A DNA stretch of 64,000 nt, taken from assembly GCA_009774175.1 (NCBI GenBank), contig VSNG01000005.1, positions 62,001-126,000 of the forward strand, read 5' to 3'. Origin of the DNA: Lachnospiraceae bacterium (lineage in GTDB: Bacteria; Bacillota; Clostridia; Lachnospirales; Lachnospiraceae). Each line of letters opens with the position of its first letter. Position 1 is the stretch's first letter. A program made the translations under genes and the position numbers. The notes beneath the pieces are model-generated. The model searched no databases. It had not been told where the DNA came from and saw only the letters and a list, made by a program, of their open reading frames with translations. Positions 18,174-26,574 of this stretch are shown here, one piece after another.

Positions 18174-18905
18174 CTATATACTGCGCCTCACATACACCGC
18201 GGAAAGATCATCCGTTTCCCCACGCTTCCTGCATACCCCGCCGATCTCCTTAAGCCGCCGCTCTATCTGTTCTTCCGGGGAAAAAGCCTGCACGTTTGCA
18301 AACCCAAAATACATCGCGTCCCCCAGCTCCTGATCGGAAACCCGCCGCCTGAAACCGTCCGTACACAATAAAATACCCTCCCCCTTCCGCAGCGTACCCG
18401 TTCTGTGCTCCGGAATGAAACGTCCAAAGCTTCCCACGCATTTAGTAAGCTCCCGCGTTCCATGGACATGATCTGTCGTCGTCTGTTTCATACGTCGTCC
18501 CCGCAGAAGGTATGCCCTGCTGTCCCCCAGATGCCACAGCAGATATGTCTTTTCCCACAAAACAAACACCGTCATAGTCGTTCCCAAAGCAGTTTCCTCC
18601 TGCGCTGCATATCTTTTTAACTGTCCCTGCATATGATAAACGCGTCTGTCAAGAGATCGGCGGATCACCCAGAAAGGCTTCCTTCGGCGGATCAGACTAA
18701 GGAGCTCTCCATAATACCATTCCACAAGCTGCCCTGCCACATAACCGCTGGCCTCTCCGCCGGCGGAAAGCCCTCCCATTCCGTCGCACACCGCCGCCAT
18801 AAGCACTCTGCCCCGGCGCGTCAACACCTGCTGGAGCACAACCGCGTCCTGATTGGCCCGTGACGCCCCTGCGCCGCACCAATAGACGCCTGTCAAATAC
18901 TGCAT
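18174..18905 (-). CDS. PP2C-family serine/threonine phosphatase
   Basis: A 243-residue soluble PP2C phosphatase, the likely partner of the adjacent Hanks kinase. Metal and catalytic motifs are present in order: SRANQDA (about 15-21), VCDGMGGLSAGGEAS (about 39-53), LGTTMT, LGDSRAYLL, LCTDGF and the final DDLSAVYV. It lacks extra sensory domains. It begins the transcription unit after the rseP terminator, with AGGAGGTG upstream of the start. The protein is unusually rich in Arg in the middle helices (LIRRRKPFWVIRRSLDRR). Confidence 0.92.
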   Translation of the reverse strand: MQYLTGVYWCGAGASRANQDAVVLQQVLTRRGRVLMAAVCDGMGGLSAGGEASGYVAGQLVEWYYGELLSLIRRRKPFWVIRRSLDRRVYHMQGQLKRYAAQEETALGTTMTVFVLWEKTYLLWHLGDSRAYLLRGRRMKQTTTDHVHGTRELTKCVGSFGRFIPEHRTGTLRKGEGILLCTDGFRRRVSDQELGDAMYFGFANVQAFSPEEQIERRLKEIGGVCRKRGETDDLSAVYVRRSI

Positions 18906-19090
18906 TGTTTTAAAACACCTCCTTACTCATATCCGGCATCGTTTAAATAGCACGCGATTATTAATTTATAACACACGCTTCTTAATGTGAGTTCAAGTAA
19001 AAACCGAGAAATTGCGCGGGATACCCGCCGTATCTGCCTGAAAATCTCTGAACGAGATTTGATATGACTATCATACTACAGTTTTTGAAA

Positions 19091-19124
19091 ATAAACAAGC
19101 GGGCGCAGAATTTTCTGCGTCCGC
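19091..19124 (-). terminator. Intrinsic terminator after rseP
   Basis: GCGGACGCAG pairs with CTGCGCCCGC (one mismatch) around a 6-base loop, then TTGTTTATTTT on the minus strand. It starts 10 bases after the rseP stop and ends the pyrH-rseP run. The remaining 180 bp up to the PP2C gene contains no ORF; it should hold the PP2C promoter but I see no clear hexamer pair. Confidence 0.75.
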
Positions 19125-19134
19125 CATAGCGGCA

Positions 19135-20214
19135 TCATCGCACCAGCCGCATAATATCATTGTACATGATAAAGACCATCAGCACCATCAACACAACCAG
19201 TCCGGCAAAGTGTACCATGCCCTCCTTTTCCGGCGGCACGGGTTTTCCCCTGACCACTTCCACAAGCATGAACACCAGCCGCCCGCCGTCCAGCGCAGGA
19301 ATCGGCAAAAGGTTCATAATGCCCAGATTGACGGAGAGCAAAACCACGATCTGCAACATGGTAAGAATGGCATAAGCCGTACCATAACTCTCTTCCGCCT
19401 GATCATAGCTTTCCCCTACCAGCTGGGCGATGCCTACCGGCCCGGACACGTCGTCCTTTGATACCTGCCCTTTGACCAGCATTGCCAGACTCTTATAAGT
19501 CAATTTCACCCAGTACTCCACCTCATAAAAACCATACTGGAATACCTGCAGCGGATTACACTCCAAAAAAGCCCCGCCGTTGGTAATTCCCATATAATAA
19601 CGTCCGTCTTCTTCACTGTACTGCGGCGTCAGCGTGGTCACTGTCTTTTCCCCGTTTCTCTCGTAGGTGATTTCCATCACCTCGCCCTGACTGAGCGCGG
19701 AAATCATGGAAACCTCCCGGTAAAAATGAATCGGTTCCCGCCCGATTTTTGTAATGACGTCGCCCTGCGCAAGGCCTGCCTCGTGGGCTGCCGAACCTTC
19801 CATCACCGTGCCTACCACAGGCAGATCAGCCCCGGTAAACGCGCTCAAAGCCACCGCCACAATAAAAGCCAGAATAAAGTTAAAGAAAGGTCCCGCAAAA
19901 ACCGTTGCAATACGCGCCCAAACCCCGGCCTCCGTAAAGGAAATCCCCTCCCCGTGTTCTGCATAGGCTCCCTCTGGCGCTTCCTCACGCTCCAGGCCGT
20001 CCTCGCCCTCAAACATACAGGCGCCCCCAAGGGGTAAAAGCTTCAGAGACCATTTTGTGCCTCCGGCCGTAAAGGAAAAGATTGTAGGCCCCATACCTAC
20101 CGCAAACTCCACCACGCGAATCCCATTTTTCCGGCCAATCAGGAAATGCCCCAGCTCATGGGAGATAACCACCAGGCCAAAAACAATGATAAATAAGATA
20201 ATTGTTCTGATCAA
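19135..20214 (-). CDS. rseP: Site-2 intramembrane zinc metalloprotease RseP/RasP
   Basis: A 359-residue multi-pass protease that cleaves membrane-embedded substrates such as anti-sigma factors. The zinc motif HELGH is at residues 19-23 in the first helix. One PDZ domain follows, with GSAAHEAGLAQGDVITKI (about 130-147). The conserved third ligand motif LDGGR appears late, in LPIPALDGGRLVFML. Length is slightly below the usual 340-450 range midpoint and no part is missing. It lies 23 bp after dxr in the uppS-cdsA-dxr-rseP order typical of many bacteria. Confidence 0.96.
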   Translation of the reverse strand: MIRTIILFIIVFGLVVISHELGHFLIGRKNGIRVVEFAVGMGPTIFSFTAGGTKWSLKLLPLGGACMFEGEDGLEREEAPEGAYAEHGEGISFTEAGVWARIATVFAGPFFNFILAFIVAVALSAFTGADLPVVGTVMEGSAAHEAGLAQGDVITKIGREPIHFYREVSMISALSQGEVMEITYERNGEKTVTTLTPQYSEEDGRYYMGITNGGAFLECNPLQVFQYGFYEVEYWVKLTYKSLAMLVKGQVSKDDVSGPVGIAQLVGESYDQAEESYGTAYAILTMLQIVVLLSVNLGIMNLLPIPALDGGRLVFMLVEVVRGKPVPPEKEGMVHFAGLVVLMVLMVFIMYNDIMRLVR

Positions 20215-20237
20215 ATCATAACTCCTTGTTTCTCTGT

Positions 20238-21386
20238 CTATTCTCCAAATTTCTGTCTGATATACTCATAGGTCTCCGACTCCGCCGAAAGGATTTCCTC
20301 CAGCGTGGGATTTTCCCGCACCTGATGCGCATCCATAGCGGTCGCAATCAGCTCCGGAATCTGTAAAAACCGTATCTTTTTCTTCAAAAACAACGCCACC
20401 GCCTTTTCGTTCGCCGCGTTAAACACCGTTGGCAAAGATCCGCCTCTCTGGGCGGCGCGGTATGCCAGCGCAAGTCCCCGGAAAGTATCTGTATCCGGTT
20501 TCTCAAAGGTAAGGCTTCCAAGTTTACATAAGTCTACTCTCCCTATGTCCATGGGCCTTCTGTCGGGATAAAACAGCGCATACTGAATGGGCAGCTTCAT
20601 ATCGGGCACTCCCATCTGTCCCATGATTCCCCCATCCGCATACTGCACCGCAGAATGCAGGATACTCTGGGGATGAACCACCACTTCAATCTGGTCAAGC
20701 GCCACATCAAAGAGCCATTTCGCCTCCATCACTTCCAGACCCTTATTACAAAGGGATGCCGAATCAATAGTCACCTTTTTCCCCATGGACCAGTTCGGAT
20801 GCTTCAAAGCGTCCTCCACCGTCATATCCGCAAGCTCTTCCCTTGTTTTTCCACGAAACGGCCCGCCGGAGGCCGTGAGCAGTATCTTCTCCACCCGCGA
20901 CCGCCTCTCCCCGTGCAGGGACTGGAAAATAGCGCTGTGCTCGCTGTCCACAGGCAGGATGGACACCCCTTTTTCCTCTGCCAACGGCATAATGATATGC
21001 CCCGCCGTCACAAGCGTCTCCTTGTTTGCAAGAGCAATATCCTTCCCGGCCTCGATGGCCGCAATGGTAGGCCTGATCCCGATCATACCCACAATGCCGG
21101 TGACCAGCACCTCCATATCCGCCGCCGTAGATACTTCCACAAGGCCGTCCATGCCGCTCACAATGCGCACCGGCAGATCGCTCACCCTTACCCTAAGATC
21201 GGCCGCCGCCTTCTCATCCCAGAGAGCCGCAAGCTTCGGCTGAAACTCTCTGATCTGCTCCTCCAGAAGCGTCACATTGGAACCTGCCGCCAGAGATACC
21301 ACTTCCAGATCTTTCTCTTTTCTGACAATATCCAGTGTCTGTGTTCCAATAGAACCGGTGGAACCCAAAATTCCTATTTTCTTCAT
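20238..21386 (-). CDS. dxr: 1-deoxy-D-xylulose-5-phosphate reductoisomerase
   Basis: Dxr converts DXP to MEP with NADPH, the committed step of the MEP pathway; ispG is found 4 kb downstream. The 382-residue protein starts MKKIGILGSTGSIGTQTLDI, containing the NADPH-binding GSTGSIG. Catalytic and metal motifs are ALANKETLVTAGHI, PVDSEHSAIFQ, TASGGPFR and KHPNWSMGKKVTIDSA. A TTG six codons upstream also stays in frame, but ATG 21386 gives the canonical N-terminus and has GCGGAG before it. Confidence 0.97.
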   Translation of the reverse strand: MKKIGILGSTGSIGTQTLDIVRKEKDLEVVSLAAGSNVTLLEEQIREFQPKLAALWDEKAAADLRVRVSDLPVRIVSGMDGLVEVSTAADMEVLVTGIVGMIGIRPTIAAIEAGKDIALANKETLVTAGHIIMPLAEEKGVSILPVDSEHSAIFQSLHGERRSRVEKILLTASGGPFRGKTREELADMTVEDALKHPNWSMGKKVTIDSASLCNKGLEVMEAKWLFDVALDQIEVVVHPQSILHSAVQYADGGIMGQMGVPDMKLPIQYALFYPDRRPMDIGRVDLCKLGSLTFEKPDTDTFRGLALAYRAAQRGGSLPTVFNAANEKAVALFLKKKIRFLQIPELIATAMDAHQVRENPTLEEILSAESETYEYIRQKFGE

Positions 21387-21413
21387 CTTATGTTTTCTCC
21401 GCAATCTGATTGT

Positions 21414-22271
21414 TTACACCTTTGTCGATAACAGCAGGCCGATAAATATGCCTGCAAACACAATCGGCGCCGCCACGATCACACTGTCAAACCGATCCAT
21501 GATCCCACCGTGGCCCGGTATCAGCTTTCCGTAATCCTTGATCTCATGATCCCGCTTTACAGCGGAGGCCGCCAGATCTCCCACCATGGAAATAAGCGCT
21601 CCCACCGCGCCAAGCGCTGCCGCAAAGGGCAAAGACATCACCATATCCGTATAGCTGTTAATCACAAAATGGGTATAGAGGACAAACAGCAGTGCCGCGC
21701 CCACAATGCCGCCGACGGCGCCTTCCACCGACTTTTTGGGACTTAATTTCGGCGTCATTTTATGCTTCCCAAACAGCACGCCCACGCAATAGGCGCAGGT
21801 ATCGCTTCCCCAGGAAGCCAGGAATACGAACCATACCAGATACACTCCGTCGTCAAGCCCTTCCCGCAGCAGATAAAGAAAGGAAAGCATCACCGGCCCG
21901 TAAAGAAAGGAAAACATGGCAGACATGATCTGGTTCGCATGATATTTCGGAAACGTAAACACATAAACAAACAAAAAAACAAGAAAAGCGGCCACAATCA
22001 CAAAAAACATGACGGAAAAAGCAGTCACAAGCCCATAAGCCGCAGCCAGTCCCAGCGCACCGTAATACACAAGAGTCATAACGCAGCCCGCAAGCTCCGG
22101 CGGACAGGTGATTTCCCCTTCCTTTCCTATCTTACAGGCTTTGGAAAGCTCCCTGTAGGCAATAATCGAAACCAGAAACAGCACCGTCGCAAGAAGGGCG
22201 CCGCCCTTCATAAGAACCGCCACAGCGATCACCACCAGCAGTATGCCGCTCAGTAACCTTGTACGAAACAT
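21414..22271 (-). CDS. cdsA: Phosphatidate cytidylyltransferase
   Basis: CdsA makes CDP-diacylglycerol from phosphatidate and CTP for phospholipid synthesis. The 285-residue protein has about eight membrane helices and the family signature near the C-terminus: SMVGDLAASAVKR followed by KDYGKLIPGHGGIMDRFDS. TPKLSPKKSVEGAVGG precedes it. The frame is open further upstream, but ATG 22271 has GGAGG eight bases before it and begins a normal first helix. The start lies 13 bp after the uppS stop, so the two are co-transcribed. Confidence 0.96.
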   Translation of the reverse strand: MFRTRLLSGILLVVIAVAVLMKGGALLATVLFLVSIIAYRELSKACKIGKEGEITCPPELAGCVMTLVYYGALGLAAAYGLVTAFSVMFFVIVAAFLVFLFVYVFTFPKYHANQIMSAMFSFLYGPVMLSFLYLLREGLDDGVYLVWFVFLASWGSDTCAYCVGVLFGKHKMTPKLSPKKSVEGAVGGIVGAALLFVLYTHFVINSYTDMVMSLPFAAALGAVGALISMVGDLAASAVKRDHEIKDYGKLIPGHGGIMDRFDSVIVAAPIVFAGIFIGLLLSTKV

Positions 22272-22284
22272 GGTAACCCGCCTC

Positions 22285-23001
22285 CTATTCCGTGACCAGA
22301 CCGTAGCGTCTGTCCCTCTTATTATATGCCGCAACCGCCTTCTCTAATTCTTCCTTTGTAAAATCAGGCCAGGCTATGGGCGTAAAATAAAATTCCGTAT
22401 AAGCAAGCTGCCAGAGCAGAAAATTGGAAATCCGCTGCTCGCCGCAGGTCCGTATCAGAAGATCAGGCTCCGGAATTCCCGCCGTGTCAAGCGCCCCGTC
22501 AAACTGCTCCTGAGTAATATCCTCCGGATTTAATTCTCCCGCCTGCACCTGTTTCGCAAGCCTTTTCACAGCGCGGATAATCTCATCCCTGCCGCCATAG
22601 TTAATGGCAATCTGAAAATGCAGCCCCGTATTTTCCTTCGTAGCCGCCTCCAGCTCTGCGATTCTTCTCCTGATATCTTCATCCAGACGGGATTTTTCTC
22701 CGATCACACGCACACACATGTTATTTTTTGCGGCCGTCTTAAGACAGGTCTTCATATAATTGCGAAGCAATCCCATCAGAGCGTCCACCTCATCCGCAGG
22801 CCTGTTCCAGTTCTCCGTACTGAAGGCGTAAACCGTCAGATACTGAATCCCCATGCGGTAGGCCTCCTCGCAGATCTTCTCCACCGTTTTTGCGCCCTGC
22901 ACATGTCCGTAATTGCGCGGCATTCCCTTGCTTTTCGCCCACCTGCCGTTACCGTCCAGAATAATCGCCACATGCTGTGGAATTTTAGTTTCTTCCGCCA
23001 T
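22285..23001 (-). CDS. uppS: Isoprenyl (undecaprenyl) diphosphate synthase
   Basis: UppS elongates FPP with IPP in cis to C55-PP, the lipid carrier for peptidoglycan and wall polymers. The 238-residue protein has all conserved regions: VAIILDGNGRWAKSKGMPR with the catalytic Asp, YLTVYAFSTENWNRP, INYGGRDEI, and PEPDLLIRTCGEQRISNFLLWQLAY (cited in parts) with the C-terminal EFYFTPIAWPDF. GGGAGAAAA precedes ATG 23001. It is downstream of frr with a hairpin between them. Confidence 0.97.
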   Translation of the reverse strand: MAEETKIPQHVAIILDGNGRWAKSKGMPRNYGHVQGAKTVEKICEEAYRMGIQYLTVYAFSTENWNRPADEVDALMGLLRNYMKTCLKTAAKNNMCVRVIGEKSRLDEDIRRRIAELEAATKENTGLHFQIAINYGGRDEIIRAVKRLAKQVQAGELNPEDITQEQFDGALDTAGIPEPDLLIRTCGEQRISNFLLWQLAYTEFYFTPIAWPDFTKEELEKAVAAYNKRDRRYGLVTE

Positions 23002-23066
23002 TTTTCTCCCACTCCAAAACGTTTTTACTTTTGAAAAGTTTTTCAGTTATGTAAACCATTAAACGG

Positions 23067-23105
23067 AAAGGGGGCAACAGAATCTCGCATTCTGTAAGCC
23101 CCTCT
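23067..23105 (-). terminator. Hairpin between frr and uppS, weak terminator or processing site
   Basis: On the minus strand AGGGGC and ACAGAAT pair with ATTCTGT and GCCCC across a small internal loop, with a 5-base loop. Only CTTTCCGTTT follows, so termination is probably partial. Confidence 0.55.
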
Positions 23106-23110
23106 TTACA

Positions 23111-23662
23111 TCATACAGTCAGAATTTCTTTTGACTTCTCCTCCACCAGCTTATCCACATCCTTAATAAACTTATCTGTCAGCTTCTGGAGTTTCTCTTC
23201 CAGTTCCTTAATCTCATCCTCGGAAACCTCGGTCTTCGCCAGCTTCTTCAAAGCGTCGTTTCCGTCCCGTCTGGTATTGCGGATCGCTACCTTATTTTCC
23301 TCGCCCCGCTTTTTGATATCCTTTACCAGCTCCTTACGTCGCTCCTCAGTGAGCTCCGGAAATACCAGCCGGATCAGAGAACCGTCGTTTGTAGGCGTAA
23401 TTCCCACATCCGAAGCCATAATCGCCTTCTCAATCTCCTTGATCAGGCTCTTTTCCCATGGTGCAATCTGTAAAATCCTTGCCTCGGGAACCGTGATATT
23501 CCCTACCTGCTGGATTGGTGTAGGCGTCCCGTAGTAATCCACCTTAATCTTATCAAGAACATGGGGATTCGCACGTCCGGCACGAATCGCTCCCAGATCA
23601 TTTACCAGAAAATCATAGGATTTCTGCATTTTTTGCTCATAAGGTTTAAGCCTGTCATCCAT
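23111..23662 (-). CDS. frr: Ribosome recycling factor
   Basis: RRF, with EF-G, splits post-termination ribosomes. The 183-residue protein has the normal length and features: LGAIRAGRANPHVLDKIKVDYYG, TPIQQVGNITVPEAR, LRQ-type region GSLIRLVFPELTEERRKELV and a long C-terminal helix ending KSKEILTV. It starts 19 bp after the pyrH stop; pyrH-frr is one of the most conserved bacterial gene pairs. Confidence 0.97.
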   Translation of the reverse strand: MDDRLKPYEQKMQKSYDFLVNDLGAIRAGRANPHVLDKIKVDYYGTPTPIQQVGNITVPEARILQIAPWEKSLIKEIEKAIMASDVGITPTNDGSLIRLVFPELTEERRKELVKDIKKRGEENKVAIRNTRRDGNDALKKLAKTEVSEDEIKELEEKLQKLTDKFIKDVDKLVEEKSKEILTV

Positions 23663-23681
23663 ACTGTAATCCTCCCAAAAA

Positions 23682-24377
23682 CTATACAGTCACCTTTGTG
23701 CCGTTAAATTTACCCTTGATGGTATTGACAATACTGTTCTCCTGATTCAGGCCGAACACCCACATGGGCATCCTGTTATCTCTGGCAAGAATGGAAGCCG
23801 TCATATCTACCACCTGCAAATTTTTCTCAATCACTTCATTGATCGAAATCTCATCATATTTCCTTGCATCGGGATTCTCCCGCGGATCGTCGTCGTAGAC
23901 GCCGTCCACCGCCTTCGCCAGAAGAATCACGTCCGCATCCACCTCAACGGCGCGAAGTACGACGCCCGTGTCAGTGGAAAAATAGGGATGTCCCGTACCG
24001 CCTGCAAAAAAGACCACCATATTTCTCGAAAAATATTTATTTGCCCTGTCCTTGGAAAAAAGCTTCGTAAAAGAGCCGCACGCAAAGGGCGTCAGGATCG
24101 AGGTCTTCATTCCCACGGAACGAAAAATTTCCGACACATAGATACAGTTCATAATCGTGGCCAGCATGCCGATCTGATCCGCCTTAGTCCTGTCGATGTT
24201 TTCACTGGACCGTCCGCGCCAGAAATTGCCGCCGCCGATAACGATACCGACCTGAATGCCGTCGTCCACCAGCTGTTTTACCTGCATGGCGACGTCCCTC
24301 ACCGTCTCCTCGTCAAACCCTGTCTTCTTCTCGCCTGCCAGAGCTTCTCCGCTCAGCTTCAAGAGTATTCGCTTCAT
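23682..24377 (-). CDS. pyrH: UMP kinase
   Basis: PyrH phosphorylates UMP to UDP and is hexameric and GTP/UTP regulated. The 231-residue protein starts MKRILLKLSGEALAGEKKTG with the phosphate-binding KLSGEAL; GIVIGGGNFWRGR, ADQIGMLATIMNC and FFAGGTGHPYFSTDT are further family motifs. The open frame reaches 24464, but ATG 24377 has GAGGG five bases upstream. Unusually, it is preceded not by tsf but by a bactofilin gene 20 bp away. Confidence 0.97.
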   Translation of the reverse strand: MKRILLKLSGEALAGEKKTGFDEETVRDVAMQVKQLVDDGIQVGIVIGGGNFWRGRSSENIDRTKADQIGMLATIMNCIYVSEIFRSVGMKTSILTPFACGSFTKLFSKDRANKYFSRNMVVFFAGGTGHPYFSTDTGVVLRAVEVDADVILLAKAVDGVYDDDPRENPDARKYDEISINEVIEKNLQVVDMTASILARDNRMPMWVFGLNQENSIVNTIKGKFNGTKVTV

Positions 24378-24397
24378 ATTAACCCTCATATCAGAAT

Positions 24398-25402
24398 TTA
24401 TTTTTTCTTCTTGAACTCCTCGAAGAAGGATGTCGGATTCACATCTGCATAACACTGAGAACACATACCCTCGATAACCGCACCGTTGTTAATCTGCACG
24501 GATTTGGATTTGATATTACCCATCACGATAGCCGTCGTATCCAGAATAACCGGACCCTGCACATCAATATCGCCCTTAACCGCACCTGCCACAACCGCGC
24601 TGGTAGCCGTAATATTACCGATCACTACGGAATTCTGTCCGATCTTTACACTGCCAAGGCTGTTCACTTCGCCGGTAATCTTGGAACCTTCCGCATAAAT
24701 CTCAGCCGCCTTGGAATTACCCTGAATCGTACCTGTAACATTCAGCTTGCCAAGAATATCAAGATTACCGTTTACCGTACCGATCAGCTCCAGAGATCCC
24801 TCTGATACAATATCACCCGTTATTGTCATGCCCTCTGTCACAACTGCTGTCTCGTCTACTGCTACGCGATTTGCCTGTGCTTCCATAGTCTTTCCCTTTC
24901 CTCCGCTGTTCTGCGCTTTCTCCACCTCTTTTTCAGGTGCTTCCATCTCTGTTAAAACTTCTTCTGCCATTACAGGTTCTGCCTCCTCTTCTACTACTGC
25001 CTCTGCGATCTCAGGAATCGCCGGCTCCTCTATGATAACTTCTTCCTCCGGAATTTCCGGTTCCTCTGTCGTAATCTCTTCTGCCAGTGCCTCCTGTACA
25101 ACAGGCTCGTCCACCATGGGTTCAGGGGCCTGCTCCACAGGCGCTGCTTCCTCCGCAGCCTCCTCAATTTCAGATACCGCCCCCAACTCAGGCTCCATCC
25201 CTTCTATCTTATCCAGCATATCGCTAAGATCCAGTGAATCCAGCGACATATCCGCTGTGGGCGTCTCCATGGTTTCTGCCTCGGCCGGTGTCTGCTCTTT
25301 CGTCTGTCCCTGTGCCGCCAGAGCCGCTTCCAGCTCTTCTTCCGGCATCAACTCATTGACAGCCTGGGATAAGTCATCCTTCAAATCCGAAAAAAATCCC
25401 AT
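24398..25402 (-). CDS. Bactofilin-family polymer-forming protein with long acidic N-terminal region
   Basis: The C-terminal part (about residues 185-315) is a bactofilin beta-helix: repeated units such as GMTITGDIVSEGSLELIG, LDILGKLNVTGTIQG and GSVKIGQNSVVIGNITA. Bactofilins self-assemble into filaments that organise envelope or division processes. Before it lies about 165 residues of Glu/Pro/Ala-rich, low-complexity sequence (EEPEIPEEEVIIEEP and similar), starting with an amphipathic segment MGFFSDLKDDLSQAVNEL. A CSQC pair near the end (about residue 320) could bind metal or form a disulfide. It lies 18 bp from a polysaccharide deacetylase gene, hinting at a wall-shaping role. Confidence 0.85.
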   Translation of the reverse strand: MGFFSDLKDDLSQAVNELMPEEELEAALAAQGQTKEQTPAEAETMETPTADMSLDSLDLSDMLDKIEGMEPELGAVSEIEEAAEEAAPVEQAPEPMVDEPVVQEALAEEITTEEPEIPEEEVIIEEPAIPEIAEAVVEEEAEPVMAEEVLTEMEAPEKEVEKAQNSGGKGKTMEAQANRVAVDETAVVTEGMTITGDIVSEGSLELIGTVNGNLDILGKLNVTGTIQGNSKAAEIYAEGSKITGEVNSLGSVKIGQNSVVIGNITATSAVVAGAVKGDIDVQGPVILDTTAIVMGNIKSKSVQINNGAVIEGMCSQCYADVNPTSFFEEFKKKK

Positions 25403-25420
25403 TCCCTATTCCTCCATTCT

Positions 25421-26332
25421 TTAATCGTTACTTATATGATGAATCGCTTCCGTCTCATCTGTGATCGGAAGGATTTTCGTATCCTCCATCGCCTGAATCT
25501 GCTCGATCAGCGTCGGCAGCGCCTTAACCGTGGAATCCTTGTCGGACGCATCATGCATCAGTATGACCGCCTCCTCAAAGTTCCGTAAATTCGCCGTTGA
25601 GTTCCGTACAATGGCTTCCGGACTTATATAGGAGGAAGATGCATCTCCCGAAACTATATTCCAGTCATAATAGCTCATATCCTGCTCTTCCAGATAATCA
25701 ATCAGCACATGCATGTCCACCCTGCTTACAGTATTACTGCTGCCGCCCGGAAATCTGCAATATCTGCACCAGACGCCTGTGGTGTCGTAAAGAAATTCCT
25801 GCAGCTTTGAAAGATCCGCTGCAAAACTCTCCTTTGACTGATATATCTCATCATATTTATGGCTGTAGGAATGCATCGCAAGGGTATGTCCTTCCTCCAC
25901 AATCCTTTTATATAACGGCTGATATTTTTCTTCCTCTTTCCCGACCACAAAAAAAGTCGCTTTCACATCGTACTCTGCCAGAATATCCAGTATTTCTCCG
26001 GTATTGCCGCTGGGGCCGTCATCGAAGGTAAGATATACTTTTCTCTCTCCGTCCGCTGTTTTGGAATCCGCGTCGTCCGCTTCGGACTGACCGCTTCTTA
26101 CCTCATCCACGCCGGAGGCTGTATACACCCCTGCGCCTCCTTCTTCGGACGTCTCGCTCATCGCCATCACAGGAGCAGCCGAACCGCGAAGCTCCCTCAG
26201 CTCTCGTTTCGCTTCGTATAGATTTACCCCCAGAACGACGCAAATAATCAACAGTATCAGTATCGTGGAAAGCGGAATAATGACGAGCAGCCGTTTCATC
26301 AATTGAAAATGTGCATCCTGTTCGGCATCCAT
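25421..26332 (-). CDS. Membrane-anchored polysaccharide deacetylase (NodB fold)
   Basis: A type II membrane protein of about 303 residues: short cytosolic start, one helix (LLVIIPLSTILILLIICVV), a Ser/Glu/Asp-rich spacer, then a NodB domain outside. Catalytic motifs are YLTFDDGPSGNT (motif 1, Asp-Asp), MHSYSHKYDEI (motif 2, HxxxH) and CRFPGGSSNT (motif 3), with YDWNIVSGDAS and ILMHDASDK. Such enzymes remove N-acetyl groups from peptidoglycan or related polymers. ATG 26332 has AAGGAG nine bases upstream; earlier in-frame starts at 26338 and 26368 are possible. Confidence 0.9.
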   Translation of the reverse strand: MDAEQDAHFQLMKRLLVIIPLSTILILLIICVVLGVNLYEAKRELRELRGSAAPVMAMSETSEEGGAGVYTASGVDEVRSGQSEADDADSKTADGERKVYLTFDDGPSGNTGEILDILAEYDVKATFFVVGKEEEKYQPLYKRIVEEGHTLAMHSYSHKYDEIYQSKESFAADLSKLQEFLYDTTGVWCRYCRFPGGSSNTVSRVDMHVLIDYLEEQDMSYYDWNIVSGDASSSYISPEAIVRNSTANLRNFEEAVILMHDASDKDSTVKALPTLIEQIQAMEDTKILPITDETEAIHHISND

Positions 26333-26515
26333 CTTCATCGGCTCCTTTATGCTTCTCTTATCCCACATTCTCTTATACTATATCACATTTGATCAATAAC
26401 GGAAAGAAATTTCGTGAAAAAAGCACAAGAAAATTTCGCCAGAATCCTTCCTTCCCTCCATTTTCCGGCTATTGGCGCTTATACGATTTTCATTTCCGGG
26501 ATACCTGTTTTATGT

Positions 26516-26521
26516 TATACT
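26516..26521 (+). promoter_or_regulatory. Probable -10 box for the two-component operon
   Basis: TATACT stands 54 bp before the histidine kinase ATG, with only a weak TTTCCG-like -35 region 17 bp upstream. The divergent intergenic region (26333-26574) is about 240 bp and AT-rich and otherwise carries no feature I can name. Confidence 0.5.
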
Positions 26522-26574
26522 GAATGAAATAATTAAATTTATCAGGCTGTCGCCATCAACCGTGAGGGATTTTT

